This document shows positions 1-7,423 of a stretch of DNA of 64,000 nucleotides, piece by piece. The notes under the pieces were generated by a model. The model did no database searches, was not told where the DNA came from, and saw only the letters and a list, made by a program, of their open reading frames with translations. A program made the position numbers and the translations under genes. Position 1 is the first letter of the stretch; every line of letters starts with the position of its first letter. The DNA is taken from the NCBI RefSeq assembly GCF_002160065.1, contig NZ_NFJW01000007.1, forward strand, positions 56,609 to 120,608. The letters are read 5' to 3'. The DNA is from Collinsella sp. An2 (lineage in GTDB: Bacteria > Actinomycetota > Coriobacteriia > Coriobacteriales > Coriobacteriaceae).

Positions 1-402
1 GTCGCTTGCCGCACCAGGCACCACCGCGGCCGAGCCCGAATAAGCTCCCGAAGCGTCATCCGGGGTGTCTGGGGCAAGCACCATCCCGTGATGCTCCCAT
101 CGCACCAAATCACGGCTTGTCACGTGCCCCCACCCGCGCGGCGCATGAGGCTGCGGCCACTCGGGGCTGTACTGGTGGAACACGTGATAGACGCCACGGA
201 ACTGGCAGAGTCCGTTGGGGTCGTTGAGCCAGCCGGTCGGCGGCATGATGTGAAAGCCCATGCGCCAGCGTTTCAGGACCTCCTTGTCCAGCGTCGCGGA
301 AGGGTCCTCGGCGGCACGCGCCGAAAGGTCGCCCCGCCCTTCTGGCACCGTCACTTCCGTCGGAATCTGGACCGCCGCTTCGCGCTGCATGACCGTGGAC
401 AT
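1..402 (-). CDS. scrB: GH32 sucrose-6-phosphate hydrolase, N-terminal part (cut by window edge)
   Basis: The frame is open from the window edge back to an ATG at 402 and encodes 134 residues; the rest of the gene lies outside. It is the amino end of a glycoside hydrolase family 32 enzyme, which cleaves sucrose 6-phosphate (or sucrose) in the cytoplasm. The family nucleophile motif WLNDPNG is visible at residues 58-64 (Asp61 would be the nucleophile), followed by YHVFHQYSP. About 45 residues precede the motif, normal for bacterial members. GGGAG lies a few bases before the chosen ATG. It is downstream of, and on the same strand as, a sucrose-type PTS permease, so it probably splits the phosphorylated sugar that the permease delivers. 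Plain invertase or fructosidase specificity cannot be excluded from this fragment. Confidence 0.88.
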   Translation of the reverse strand, partial: MSTVMQREAAVQIPTEVTVPEGRGDLSARAAEDPSATLDKEVLKRWRMGFHIMPPTGWLNDPNGLCQFRGVYHVFHQYSPEWPQPHAPRGWGHVTSRDLVRWEHHGMVLAPDTPDDASGAYSGSAAVVPGAASD

Positions 403-488
403 CGTTCTCCCATCGTTCTCGTTCGTCCCGAACAGCCGGCGGGACACGCACGGCATCCCGCCGGCGACATATTGCGTCGTGAAGGCTT

Positions 489-586
489 CTAGGGAAACAC
501 CGATCAAAGCATTCCGTACCCGGCCCCGCCGCGCCGGGCGCCTACGGCCCCGAGCACGAGAGCCTTCAATCAGCGTTTCCCTAGGC
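489..586. repeat. Imperfect ~98-bp inverted repeat (MITE-like or terminator-like)
   Basis: The arms begin with CTAGGGAAAC (489-498) and end with GTTTCCCTAG (575-584); the match continues inward imperfectly (CACCGATCAAAG against CTTCAATCAGCG). The interior is GC-rich. It sits between the scrA stop and the scrB start. A related half-copy is at 14856-14877. Either a small non-autonomous mobile remnant or an intra-operon hairpin is possible. Confidence 0.5.
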
Positions 587-602
587 TACCGCACGATTCG
601 GC

Positions 603-2582
603 CTAGCGCACGTCGATGAGCGCATCGCCCGGCTTGACCGTAGCGCCCGCATGGGCCTCGACCGTGTCGTAGGTGGGCGTGTTGGCCACGATCACCGGCG
701 TCACGGGGTTGAGCCCCGCAGCCTTGATGGCCTCAAGGTCGATGTCGAGAAGCAGCTGGCCGCGCTCGACATGGTCACCCACCTTGGCATGCGCCGTGAA
801 GGGCTTGCCCTCAAGCGTCACCGTATCGATGCCCACATGCATGAGCAGCTCGCAGCCACTGTCGGAAATCATGCCCACGGCATGTCCCGTGTCGGCGAAG
901 ACGGTGATGGTACCCGAAACCGGGGCGAATAGCTTGCCCTCGCTCGGGACGACCGCGGCGCCCTTGCCCATGATCTCGCCGGCAAAGACGGGGTCGGGAA
1001 CCTCGCTCATGGGAATGGCCTGGCCGGCAATCGGCGATGCGATGGTCTCTGCGACCGCAGGAGCGTCTTCGGCCTTAGGCGTGGCAGCAGAGAGCGCAGC
1101 GTCGGCAGCAGCGGCGGAAAGTGCGGCTGCGGTCTCGGCATCGTCGGCAGGGGCGGCCACCGACGCCTGGACGGTAGGCGCAGCCTCCTCCTCGACGGGG
1201 TCGCGATAGAGCATGAAGGAGATGCCGAAGGCCACAAGTCCCGCGATGGCGAACATGATCGCATACTGAACAGGCTGGTTCAGGCACAGCAGGATGCCGA
1301 AGATGCCCGTGACACCGGTGCCGTTGGCAGCAAGGCCGACGATGGAGGCGAACATGGCGCCCAGGCCGCCGCCGATGCAGCCGGCGATGAAGGGCTTAAA
1401 GAAGCGCAGGTTCACACCGAAGATGGCGGGCTCGGTAATGCCCATGAACGCCGAGAGCGACGACGGAAGGGCAAGCGAACGAATCTTGACGTCATGCGTC
1501 TTGAGCGCGACGGCAAGCGCGGCACCGGCCTGGCCGATGTTTGCGGCGCTCGCGAGCGGCAGCCAGTAGGTCACGCCGTACTGTGCGATCTGACCGAGGT
1601 CGATAGTAGTGTACATCTGGTGGATGCCGGTGACGACCGTCGGCGCATACAGCGCGCCCATGATAAGCGAGCCCAGACCGAGCGGCAGCGTCAGCAGCCA
1701 CTGAATGGCACCGAGGATAGCGTTTTCTGCCCAGACGAAGATGGGGCCGACGGCAATCATGACGATGTAGGCGGTGACAGCGACCGAGACCAGCGGGGTC
1801 ACGAACAGGTCAAAGGCCTCGGGAACCACCTTGTGCAGACGCTTCTCGAAGAAGGCAAGGATGCCTGCGGCGATAACGATGGGGATGACGTGTCCCTGAT
1901 AGCCCACCCACTCGATGCTGTAGACGCCGGGGATGACCGCAAAGGTCTGCGCCACGCCGTCGGTCGCGACGGTGTTGGCGTTTTGCAGGGCCGGGTTGAT
2001 GAGAATCATGCCCATGACCGCGCCCAGATACGGGTTGGCACCGAAGGCCTTGGCGGCCGAGAATCCGATGAGAATCTGCAGGAAGGTGAACGCCGTGTTG
2101 GAAACGAGGTTCAGGATCTGGTACCAGGCGTTATCGGTCGCAAGCGTGATAAACCCGTTCGAATCCATGAAGGAGAGTGCGCTCATGATGCCCAGCAGCA
2201 GGCCCGAGGCCACGATTGCCGGGATGATGGGCACGAAGACGTCGCCCAACAGCTTGATTGCGCGCATGAAGGGGTTCTTCTGCTGCCCCGCCGCGGCGGC
2301 CTTGGCCTCCTCCTTGGAGGCGGCGCTGATGTTGCCGAGCGCGATGAACTCGTCGTAGACCTTATTGACCGTACCGGTGCCGTAGATGACCTGCAGCTGG
2401 CCGGACGCCTTGAAGTTGCCCTTTGCACCGATGGCATTGTCCACCGCTTGCTGGTTCACCTTCGAGTCATCGGCAAGCACCAGACGCAGACGCGTCGCGC
2501 AGTGCGCCGCCGAGACCACGTTGCCGGGTCCGCCGATTGCGTCCAGAATCTGTTGGGCCGCCTGCCTATAGTCAAGCGCCAT
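603..2582 (-). CDS. scrA: PTS sucrose-type EIIBCA permease
   Basis: This 659-residue phosphotransferase permease imports and phosphorylates a beta-glucoside/sucrose/trehalose-class sugar at the inner membrane. Order of domains: EIIB (residues 1-85, phospho-Cys28 in AAHCATRLRL), EIIC with about ten membrane segments (110-460, GITEPAIFGVNLRF near its end), an Ala/Pro/Glu-rich linker, then EIIA (520-659) with the two family histidines His567 and His582 (LLMHVGIDTV). The ATG at 2582 is chosen because a GGTGG/AAAGG ribosome site precedes it and the product then starts exactly at the EIIB fold; an upstream in-frame extension lacks family similarity. The GH32 gene downstream and a LacI-type repressor upstream make sucrose the best guess. 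Its upstream region carries two operator-like direct repeats. Confidence 0.9.
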   Translation of the reverse strand: MALDYRQAAQQILDAIGGPGNVVSAAHCATRLRLVLADDSKVNQQAVDNAIGAKGNFKASGQLQVIYGTGTVNKVYDEFIALGNISAASKEEAKAAAAGQQKNPFMRAIKLLGDVFVPIIPAIVASGLLLGIMSALSFMDSNGFITLATDNAWYQILNLVSNTAFTFLQILIGFSAAKAFGANPYLGAVMGMILINPALQNANTVATDGVAQTFAVIPGVYSIEWVGYQGHVIPIVIAAGILAFFEKRLHKVVPEAFDLFVTPLVSVAVTAYIVMIAVGPIFVWAENAILGAIQWLLTLPLGLGSLIMGALYAPTVVTGIHQMYTTIDLGQIAQYGVTYWLPLASAANIGQAGAALAVALKTHDVKIRSLALPSSLSAFMGITEPAIFGVNLRFFKPFIAGCIGGGLGAMFASIVGLAANGTGVTGIFGILLCLNQPVQYAIMFAIAGLVAFGISFMLYRDPVEEEAAPTVQASVAAPADDAETAAALSAAAADAALSAATPKAEDAPAVAETIASPIAGQAIPMSEVPDPVFAGEIMGKGAAVVPSEGKLFAPVSGTITVFADTGHAVGMISDSGCELLMHVGIDTVTLEGKPFTAHAKVGDHVERGQLLLDIDLEAIKAAGLNPVTPVIVANTPTYDTVEAHAGATVKPGDALIDVR

Positions 2583-2635
2583 AGGACCACCTTTCCCTTT
2601 CCTATGCCCTACGCTCAATGGGTTCCGACTTGGTG

Positions 2636-2668
2636 TATGAAATCGTTCCCATATGAAATCGTTCTCAC
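2636..2668. promoter_or_regulatory. Tandem LacI-type operators upstream of scrA
   Basis: TATGAAATCGTTC occurs twice in direct repeat with a 16-bp period (2636-2648 and 2652-2664). Each copy lies in an imperfect palindrome centred on CG (TGAAATCGTTCTCA matches its own complement at 10 of 14 positions), the symmetry expected for LacI-family operators. They lie 54-86 bp before the scrA start, and the LacI-type gene is next door. Binding is inferred. Confidence 0.6.
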
Positions 2669-2892
2669 CATACGCCGGACATCGGGTTACAAGCCTTCTT
2701 TGACAGACTTTTGATTGTGGGCGGTAGGTATTTATCGGTAAACGGCAGGAGGTCCGTCTAGCAAGACGCTCTGTGCGCTCGGCAGCAAAAGCCATTCTAC
2801 AGGCGTCGCTAGCAAATTGTGCCGCCGCTTTGCCGCGGGCCGAGAGGACGGCCCGTGCATCGTCGATAAAGCCTACCGATTATCCTGAGCAT

Positions 2893-2928
2893 GCGTCCCG
2901 TCCGACATCACCCCGTCGGGCGGGACGC
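2893..2928 (-). terminator. Strong hairpin after scrR
   Basis: Fourteen-bp stem (GCGTCCCGTCCGAC at 2893-2906 with its near-perfect complement at 2915-2928, one mismatch) and an 8-base loop, 20 bp past the scrR stop. No T-run follows on either strand, so termination is a plausible role but not certain. Confidence 0.5.
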
Positions 2929-2948
2929 GCGCCATGCATGTCCGGTGC

Positions 2949-3941
2949 CTACGCAGGGCAGTCGGTCGAATCCCTCATCACGATCTCGAATCCCATCTTG
3001 ACCTCTCGCGGCACCATATCGTCGCTCGTCATGAGGCCCACCAGCATCTTGGCGGCCTCGACGCCCGAGGTCTTGTAATGGTGATGCACCGTCGTAAGCC
3101 GCGGCGTCACCACCTGCGACAGCTCGCTGTCGCCCACGCCGGTCACCTGCACGTCACGCGGCACCTCGATGCCGTTTTCGCGCAGGCAGGTAAGGGCGCC
3201 GTAGGCGATGGAGTCCGTCGCACACACAATGGCGTCCACCTGCGGATACGAGGCAAGCAGCTGCTCGCAGCACCCATAGCCTCCATCGACCGAGAAATCC
3301 GCGACCAGCTGGGCCTCGTCGGGAACATGCACGTCGCGCGAGCGGCAGGCTGCCAAAAAGCCATCGTGGCGCTGCCGGCCGGCAGCGACGTCCTCTTCAA
3401 AGACGCCGATGTACGCCGGGTGCTCGGCGCGCTCGAGCACGCGCTCGGTCACCTCGCGCAGCGCCCCAAAGTCATCCTGATAGACACAGGACCGGCCCGA
3501 AAGCACCTGGTCGAGCACCACGAGTGGAACGGGCAGCTGGTCCAGGACCTCGCGATGCGCCGGGGTGAAGACCGTGGCCACCAGAATGACGCCGTCAACC
3601 TTGCTGCGCTCGGAAAAGAGTCGCAGAAACTCGACCTCGCGCGCTGCATCGTTGTCCGTATTGGCAAGCAGCACCTGGTAGCCGGCATCGTTGAGAACAG
3701 ACGTGATACCGGCCGTCATGCGACCGACCGACGTTGAATTGATCTTGGGAATCACGACACCCACCACGTAGGACTTGCCGGTGCGCAGCGACTTCGCCTG
3801 CTGCGAGGGGACGTATCCCGTCTGCTCGATGACGCGGCGAATCGCGACGCGCTTCTCTTGGGAGACATAGCCGTCGTTGAGGTAGCGAGAGACCGTGGCG
3901 CGAGACACGCCCGCCATCTGTGCGATCTGGTTGATATCCAT
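2949..3941 (-). CDS. scrR: LacI-family repressor, probable sucrose operon regulator
   Basis: A 330-residue LacI/GalR repressor. The helix-turn-helix is at residues 4-23 (INQIAQMAGVSRATVSRYLN) and is followed by the hinge and the periplasmic-binding-like effector domain (VVGVVIPKINSTSVGRM onwards to about residue 325). The start at 3941 follows GGAGG; a longer in-frame extension upstream would put 29 unrelated residues before the conserved MDINQIA. It points towards scrA on the same strand, and two LacI-type operator repeats lie in between, so it most likely represses scrA/scrB until a sugar ligand binds. The effector (sucrose, fructose or a phosphate of them) is inferred from the neighbours only. 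Confidence 0.85.
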   Translation of the reverse strand: MDINQIAQMAGVSRATVSRYLNDGYVSQEKRVAIRRVIEQTGYVPSQQAKSLRTGKSYVVGVVIPKINSTSVGRMTAGITSVLNDAGYQVLLANTDNDAAREVEFLRLFSERSKVDGVILVATVFTPAHREVLDQLPVPLVVLDQVLSGRSCVYQDDFGALREVTERVLERAEHPAYIGVFEEDVAAGRQRHDGFLAACRSRDVHVPDEAQLVADFSVDGGYGCCEQLLASYPQVDAIVCATDSIAYGALTCLRENGIEVPRDVQVTGVGDSELSQVVTPRLTTVHHHYKTSGVEAAKMLVGLMTSDDMVPREVKMGFEIVMRDSTDCPA

Positions 3942-4002
3942 GGTGCCGCCTCCTTCGATGCTCTCGAGTCTACCGCAGCGCTTGAACACCCGGCAAGCAA
4001 AT

Positions 4003-4038
4003 GGCCGGGAGGGAGCACGAAGCACCATCCTCCCGGCC
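4003..4038 (-). terminator. Terminator hairpin of the nrdD-folB operon
   Basis: Perfect 10-bp stem GGCCGGGAGG (4003-4012) with CCTCCCGGCC (4029-4038) about 45 bp past the folB stop. On the minus strand it is followed by CATTTGCTTG, a weak T-rich stretch. Confidence 0.6.
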
Positions 4039-4081
4039 TGAGCGACAGCCAGCCCTGTCCTTGTTACAACGTATGTCGCCG

Positions 4082-4570
4082 CTAGCGCGTACGCTCGATC
4101 TCGACCGCTACGCTCGAAAGCGGCAGCCCGATGGGTGCCCAGGGCTTCTCGAGCTTAAGGCGTACGCCAAGCAACATCGGGTAGCGGCCAAGAAGATAGG
4201 CCGTAAGCGCCTCCGCCGCCGCCTCGATAAGCTTGTAGGTATGATCGTGCATAAAAGCAACGATGTCGTGGCATACGGCACCGTAGTCGATCGAGGCGTC
4301 CAGGTCGTCGTTCTCGCCGGCGGTGCGCAGGTTGGCGTAGAGCGTCGCGGACACCACGAACTTCTGTCCCAGCTCGGTCTCGGCGGGATAGACGCCGTGG
4401 TTCGCAAACACCTCAAGACCCGAGATGACAATCTTGTCGGCGCGCTCAAGCATGCCGGGCTCGACCGTCGCGAGCTCGCGACGCGCCACCGGCAGCCCCG
4501 CCTTGTCGCGATGTGCCAGCCGGCGCTCCTCCCCCGCCGAAGTATCTTCGGGAAGCTTCTTGTCTGCCAT
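4082..4570 (-). CDS. folB: Dihydroneopterin aldolase
   Basis: FolB converts 7,8-dihydroneopterin to 6-hydroxymethyl-dihydropterin and glycolaldehyde in tetrahydrofolate synthesis. The family core runs from about residue 42 to the end: ISGLEVFANHGVYPAETELG, the YKLIEAAAEAL helix and the C-terminal KPWAPIGLPLSSVAVEI segment with the conserved lysine. The protein is 162 residues from ATG 4570; about 40 residues precede the usual core and look unstructured and charged. A second ATG 15 bases upstream has its ribosome site directly abutting, so 4570 is preferred. No other folate gene is nearby; it is the last gene of the leftward operon headed by nrdD, perhaps simply because folate-dependent thymidylate synthesis and ribonucleotide reduction are both needed for DNA precursors. 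Confidence 0.9.
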   Translation of the reverse strand: MADKKLPEDTSAGEERRLAHRDKAGLPVARRELATVEPGMLERADKIVISGLEVFANHGVYPAETELGQKFVVSATLYANLRTAGENDDLDASIDYGAVCHDIVAFMHDHTYKLIEAAAEALTAYLLGRYPMLLGVRLKLEKPWAPIGLPLSSVAVEIERTR

Positions 4571-4719
4571 GGATATCAACTCCATCCTCTGTGCGGGCGC
4601 TTCTATGGGCGCCTACACCGTCCTAGTATTCCAAGGATGTTCTATACCCAATTGGCCAGGCTGCCAAAGCGTGGCGGTGCACCCGCCGTAACTGCGACGC
4701 CCGCGCTGGCCGCTTGACA

Positions 4720-5256
4720 TTAGACGCAAATGATGAGGTTCTTCTTGGACTCAGACCAGCTGCAGGCGGCACGGACCTCGGGCTGGCAGGCAAAACAGGC
4801 ACGCGAGGCCTTGTCGGCCTGGTAAAGCAGCCGCTCGAGTGGTTCGGCATCGTCGCGCAGGCGGCGATGGCCTCGAATGGCCGTCAGCATCGCGGCGCGC
4901 TCATCGTCGGAGAAGTGAGCCCCCTCCGGCAAGCTCGCAAGAATCTCCCCCGCAAGACGCTCCCCGGCAAGCTCGTGCGGCTCACCGGACTCATACTGTG
5001 TCGCCTTGCCAACGTCATGCAACAGCGCCGTCGCATACACGACCTCGCGGTCAAGGCCAAACCCAAACTCCAGGTTGCGCGCCCACATGATGCGCGCCGT
5101 GTCGATAAGGTGCTGCACGCCGTGGCGGCAAAACACCCGGTCCTGCTCGAGCGCGCCAAGCCGCGCTAACTCGCGCTGAAACACCGAGTGCTCCCACACG
5201 GCCTGCACCCGCGGCATCGGTGCAAGCCCCTGCTTATGCGGAACGCTTTCAGCCAT
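4720..5256 (-). CDS. HD-domain metal-dependent phosphohydrolase with Cys-rich tail
   Basis: A 178-residue protein with the HD signature: His45/His49 (RHGVQHL), His80-Asp81 (ALLHDVGKAT), His94 and His130 (IRGHRRL). These ligands are typical of HD phosphohydrolases acting on nucleotides or other phosphates. The last 35 residues contain three cysteines (CFACQPEVRAAC), which could bind a metal or a cluster; I do not know a named family with that tail. The start at 5256 is preceded by GAAGGGGG. It lies 49 bp downstream of nrdG in the nrd operon, so a role in the nucleotide pool (for example as a dNTP or NMP hydrolase) is possible but is inference from position only. Confidence 0.75.
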   Translation of the reverse strand: MAESVPHKQGLAPMPRVQAVWEHSVFQRELARLGALEQDRVFCRHGVQHLIDTARIMWARNLEFGFGLDREVVYATALLHDVGKATQYESGEPHELAGERLAGEILASLPEGAHFSDDERAAMLTAIRGHRRLRDDAEPLERLLYQADKASRACFACQPEVRAACSWSESKKNLIICV

Positions 5257-5305
5257 GCGGCCCCCTTCATCCTCGTTGTGGTACGCCGATACGCACACGC
5301 GGCAA

Positions 5306-5905
5306 TTACATGCTGTGCGTCGAATAGATCTGCTCGTCCTGCCAAAGCTGAACGGCCTCGGCAAGCGAGCAGCCGCGCTCGGCGGCCGCGGCGCGCGTGG
5401 CATTGAGGTCGATAAGCCGCTGGTTGGACGAGCCGTGAAAGCGCAGCGAGATATCGTAGAGTTCCTGCACCCAGGGTCCATCGACGAGAACGTCGATACA
5501 GTCGAGCAGGCGATCCGTCACGTCGGTGTGGTGCTTGGCTCCCGACATGAGCTCGTCAAGCGTGTCGCCCGTAAAGCACCAGATCGTCTTGGCGGGAGCG
5601 CCGCCGGCGTGCTCTCCGCGAGGGAAACGTTCGCGAACCCGCTCGACAAAGTCCACGAGCCCCGCCTGGTTCTCGGGCTCCATAGGCTCGCCGCCCAGGA
5701 TGGTGAGTCCGTCGCAGAACTCATGGTCCAGGCTGTCGATGATCTTATCCTCAACCTCACGCGTAAAGGGCTCGCCCGCCTTGAAGCTCCAAGCACCCGA
5801 GTTGAAGCACCCCGGGCAGCCGCGCCGGCATCCGCTCACAAAGAGCGACGTACGCACGCCCTCCCCATTGGCGATATCGAAGTACTTGATCTCGGCGTAG
5901 TTCAT
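5306..5905 (-). CDS. nrdG: Anaerobic ribonucleotide reductase activating protein (radical SAM)
   Basis: NrdG is the radical-SAM enzyme that makes the glycyl radical on NrdD. The cluster motif C-x3-C-x2-C is at Cys26, Cys30 and Cys33 (SGCRRGCPGCFN), and the GGEPM motif (ILGGEPMEPENQ) follows at about residue 85. The product is 199 residues, somewhat longer than the roughly 155-residue enterobacterial protein. ATG 5905 overlaps the TGA of the preceding gene (ATGA), so its translation is coupled to that of the HEPN/NTF2 protein; AAAGGGGG precedes it. The partner nrdD is in the same operon but separated by that extra gene and a 380-bp gap, which is unusual. Confidence 0.93.
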   Translation of the reverse strand: MNYAEIKYFDIANGEGVRTSLFVSGCRRGCPGCFNSGAWSFKAGEPFTREVEDKIIDSLDHEFCDGLTILGGEPMEPENQAGLVDFVERVRERFPRGEHAGGAPAKTIWCFTGDTLDELMSGAKHHTDVTDRLLDCIDVLVDGPWVQELYDISLRFHGSSNQRLIDLNATRAAAAERGCSLAEAVQLWQDEQIYSTHSM

Positions 5906-7041
5906 AGTTCCCCCTTTGCGGCATCTCGCTGTGGGAAACACCGCTCATGCTCTGCCTTGTACTCTCTCACGCGATCGATACGGGCATCAGCGCCAAAATG
6001 AATAATTGAGCATCCGTCAAATTCCTGCGGAGTAGACTCCATTGCAGCAAAGGTCCACGTCACTACAACCGTATTACCATCAGCGCCCTCCACAACGTCG
6101 TGGATATCCCACGAACTGACACGTTGCACTGCCAGCATATGGTCAATCCATCCGTGTAGCTCTGCTGCACCATCGTAGATAGGGCCGCAGCATTCTTCAT
6201 ATCGGCATCGGGGAGAAAACAGCTCGTCGAAATGCGAGAAATCGCGCGAGACCCACATCGCAAAATAGGAACGTACCGCTTGCTCCATCTGCCCTTGAAC
6301 CAAACCGGATGCCCTCGCAGGAACTCCCACCATCTTCGCATAGGGATTGTCGCGCAAAAACGTTTCGGTATGCGTCAGAGACACTCCATAACGCGTCGGC
6401 TCAGAAACTAGCATCCTAAATAACTCGACCGTCATTCTCCCGATATTGAGCGGCTCAAACGCCGGGTCCTTTGGGTCAAAAAGATGTTCGTGGTGAGCGA
6501 TGCGATTGCGCGCGGTATTTACAAGGCGAATCTTTGCGTCAAGCTCAGAACGGTCAGTACCTTTTGGCCACGCATGACGAAGATAGGGGATCCAAAGCGT
6601 GCGCTCATGAGCACGATCCGTCAGATGCGCCCAAAATCCAAAGGAAAGATGCGAGATGACACTCCCCGCCTGGGGCGACAGGACGCCATGGGGAATAGCA
6701 GCATCGATAGCGCGCCGATTGAGCGTATTCACATCGCGCTGCTCCCCCGAGCGCATCGTGCGCAACAACGGCGCGCGCACCGGCGATGCGTCGTCAAAGA
6801 GCCAATGGCATCCCTCATGATTCCAAGAGGAAAGAACGCGGTCGTATACGTTTCTCAGAGCGACTTCAAAATAGGAAATGTCTTTGAGAAGGGCAGCGCC
6901 TAAATCAAGGTTCCATTCGTAGAGCGCCAGAGCGCGTCGAGGATCTCCGTCACATGCATCGAGATACCGCTGGAAGCGAGGAGCAGAGAGCCATGACTCC
7001 GCCCATGCACGCACGTCATCGCTCGTTCGTCCCTCCCTCAT
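5902..7041 (-). CDS. Abi-like HEPN protein fused to an NTF2/SnoaL-like domain
   Basis: A 379-residue protein inserted between nrdD and nrdG. The N-terminal two-thirds resembles the Abi-like (Abi_2, AbiD/AbiF) group: DISYFEVALRNVYDRVL at residues 54-70, and the HEPN catalytic-type motif R-x4-H at Arg178-His183 (ARNRIAHHEHLF). In established HEPN toxins this motif forms an RNase active site. The C-terminal part (about 255-370) reads as an NTF2/SnoaL-like fold (AVRSYFAMWVSRDFSHFDEL, then alternating strands). The ATG at 7041 has GGAGGG in front; an ATG 33 bases upstream lacks one. Its stop overlaps the nrdG start. The DNA is visibly less GC-rich than nrdD or nrdG, suggesting later arrival. Function is not known; phage defence or a housekeeping RNA-linked role are both open. 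Confidence 0.75.
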   Translation of the reverse strand: MREGRTSDDVRAWAESWLSAPRFQRYLDACDGDPRRALALYEWNLDLGAALLKDISYFEVALRNVYDRVLSSWNHEGCHWLFDDASPVRAPLLRTMRSGEQRDVNTLNRRAIDAAIPHGVLSPQAGSVISHLSFGFWAHLTDRAHERTLWIPYLRHAWPKGTDRSELDAKIRLVNTARNRIAHHEHLFDPKDPAFEPLNIGRMTVELFRMLVSEPTRYGVSLTHTETFLRDNPYAKMVGVPARASGLVQGQMEQAVRSYFAMWVSRDFSHFDELFSPRCRYEECCGPIYDGAAELHGWIDHMLAVQRVSSWDIHDVVEGADGNTVVVTWTFAAMESTPQEFDGCSIIHFGADARIDRVREYKAEHERCFPQRDAAKGEL

Positions 7042-7287
7042 TTGAGCCCTCCAAAAACGATGCCCCGGTGACATGGAAACCAGCGGTCACACGGGGCTTG
7101 CATACGTAACTATACCCGATTCTCGCTGCAAACAAAAGAAGCTCGCACTTCTATCTTTCATCCCGACACCCAAGCGTTCCAAAGTGCAAGCCCCAACGGC
7201 AGTGGCCGTCACAGCCACGCCCCCCCATGTGCCCGTTCTCTTATAAAAGCCGAACCTGTGGTGACCCAGCGCAGCCGATTCACCGTA

Positions 7288-7393
7288 GGCCTGCCGCCTT
7301 GGATATTCCCAAAGGGAGTTTCCCGCAGGCGCGTCGCGCAACGCGCGACCCGCCGAGGACCACGACCGAAGGGAATATCCCGGGCGGCAGGCC
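7288..7393. repeat. 106-bp inverted repeat between nrdD and the HEPN gene
   Basis: Arms of 23 bp at 7288-7310 (GGCCTGCCGCCTTGGATATT then CCC) and 7371-7393 match at 21 of 23 positions; the 60-bp centre has its own GC-rich palindromic stretch (GCGTCGCGCAACGCGCGAC). It fills most of the otherwise gene-free 7042-7423. It could be a MITE-like element or an mRNA hairpin that uncouples nrdD from the downstream genes. A short open frame on the minus strand at 7087-7341 has no coding character. Confidence 0.65.
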
Positions 7394-7423
7394 GACCGAG
7401 CGCATACTCGACCGGCTACGCCC

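Noticed and set aside
7087-7341. Small minus-strand frame upstream of the HEPN gene
   Set aside because: It overlaps the inverted repeat, lacks a ribosome site and has no coding character.
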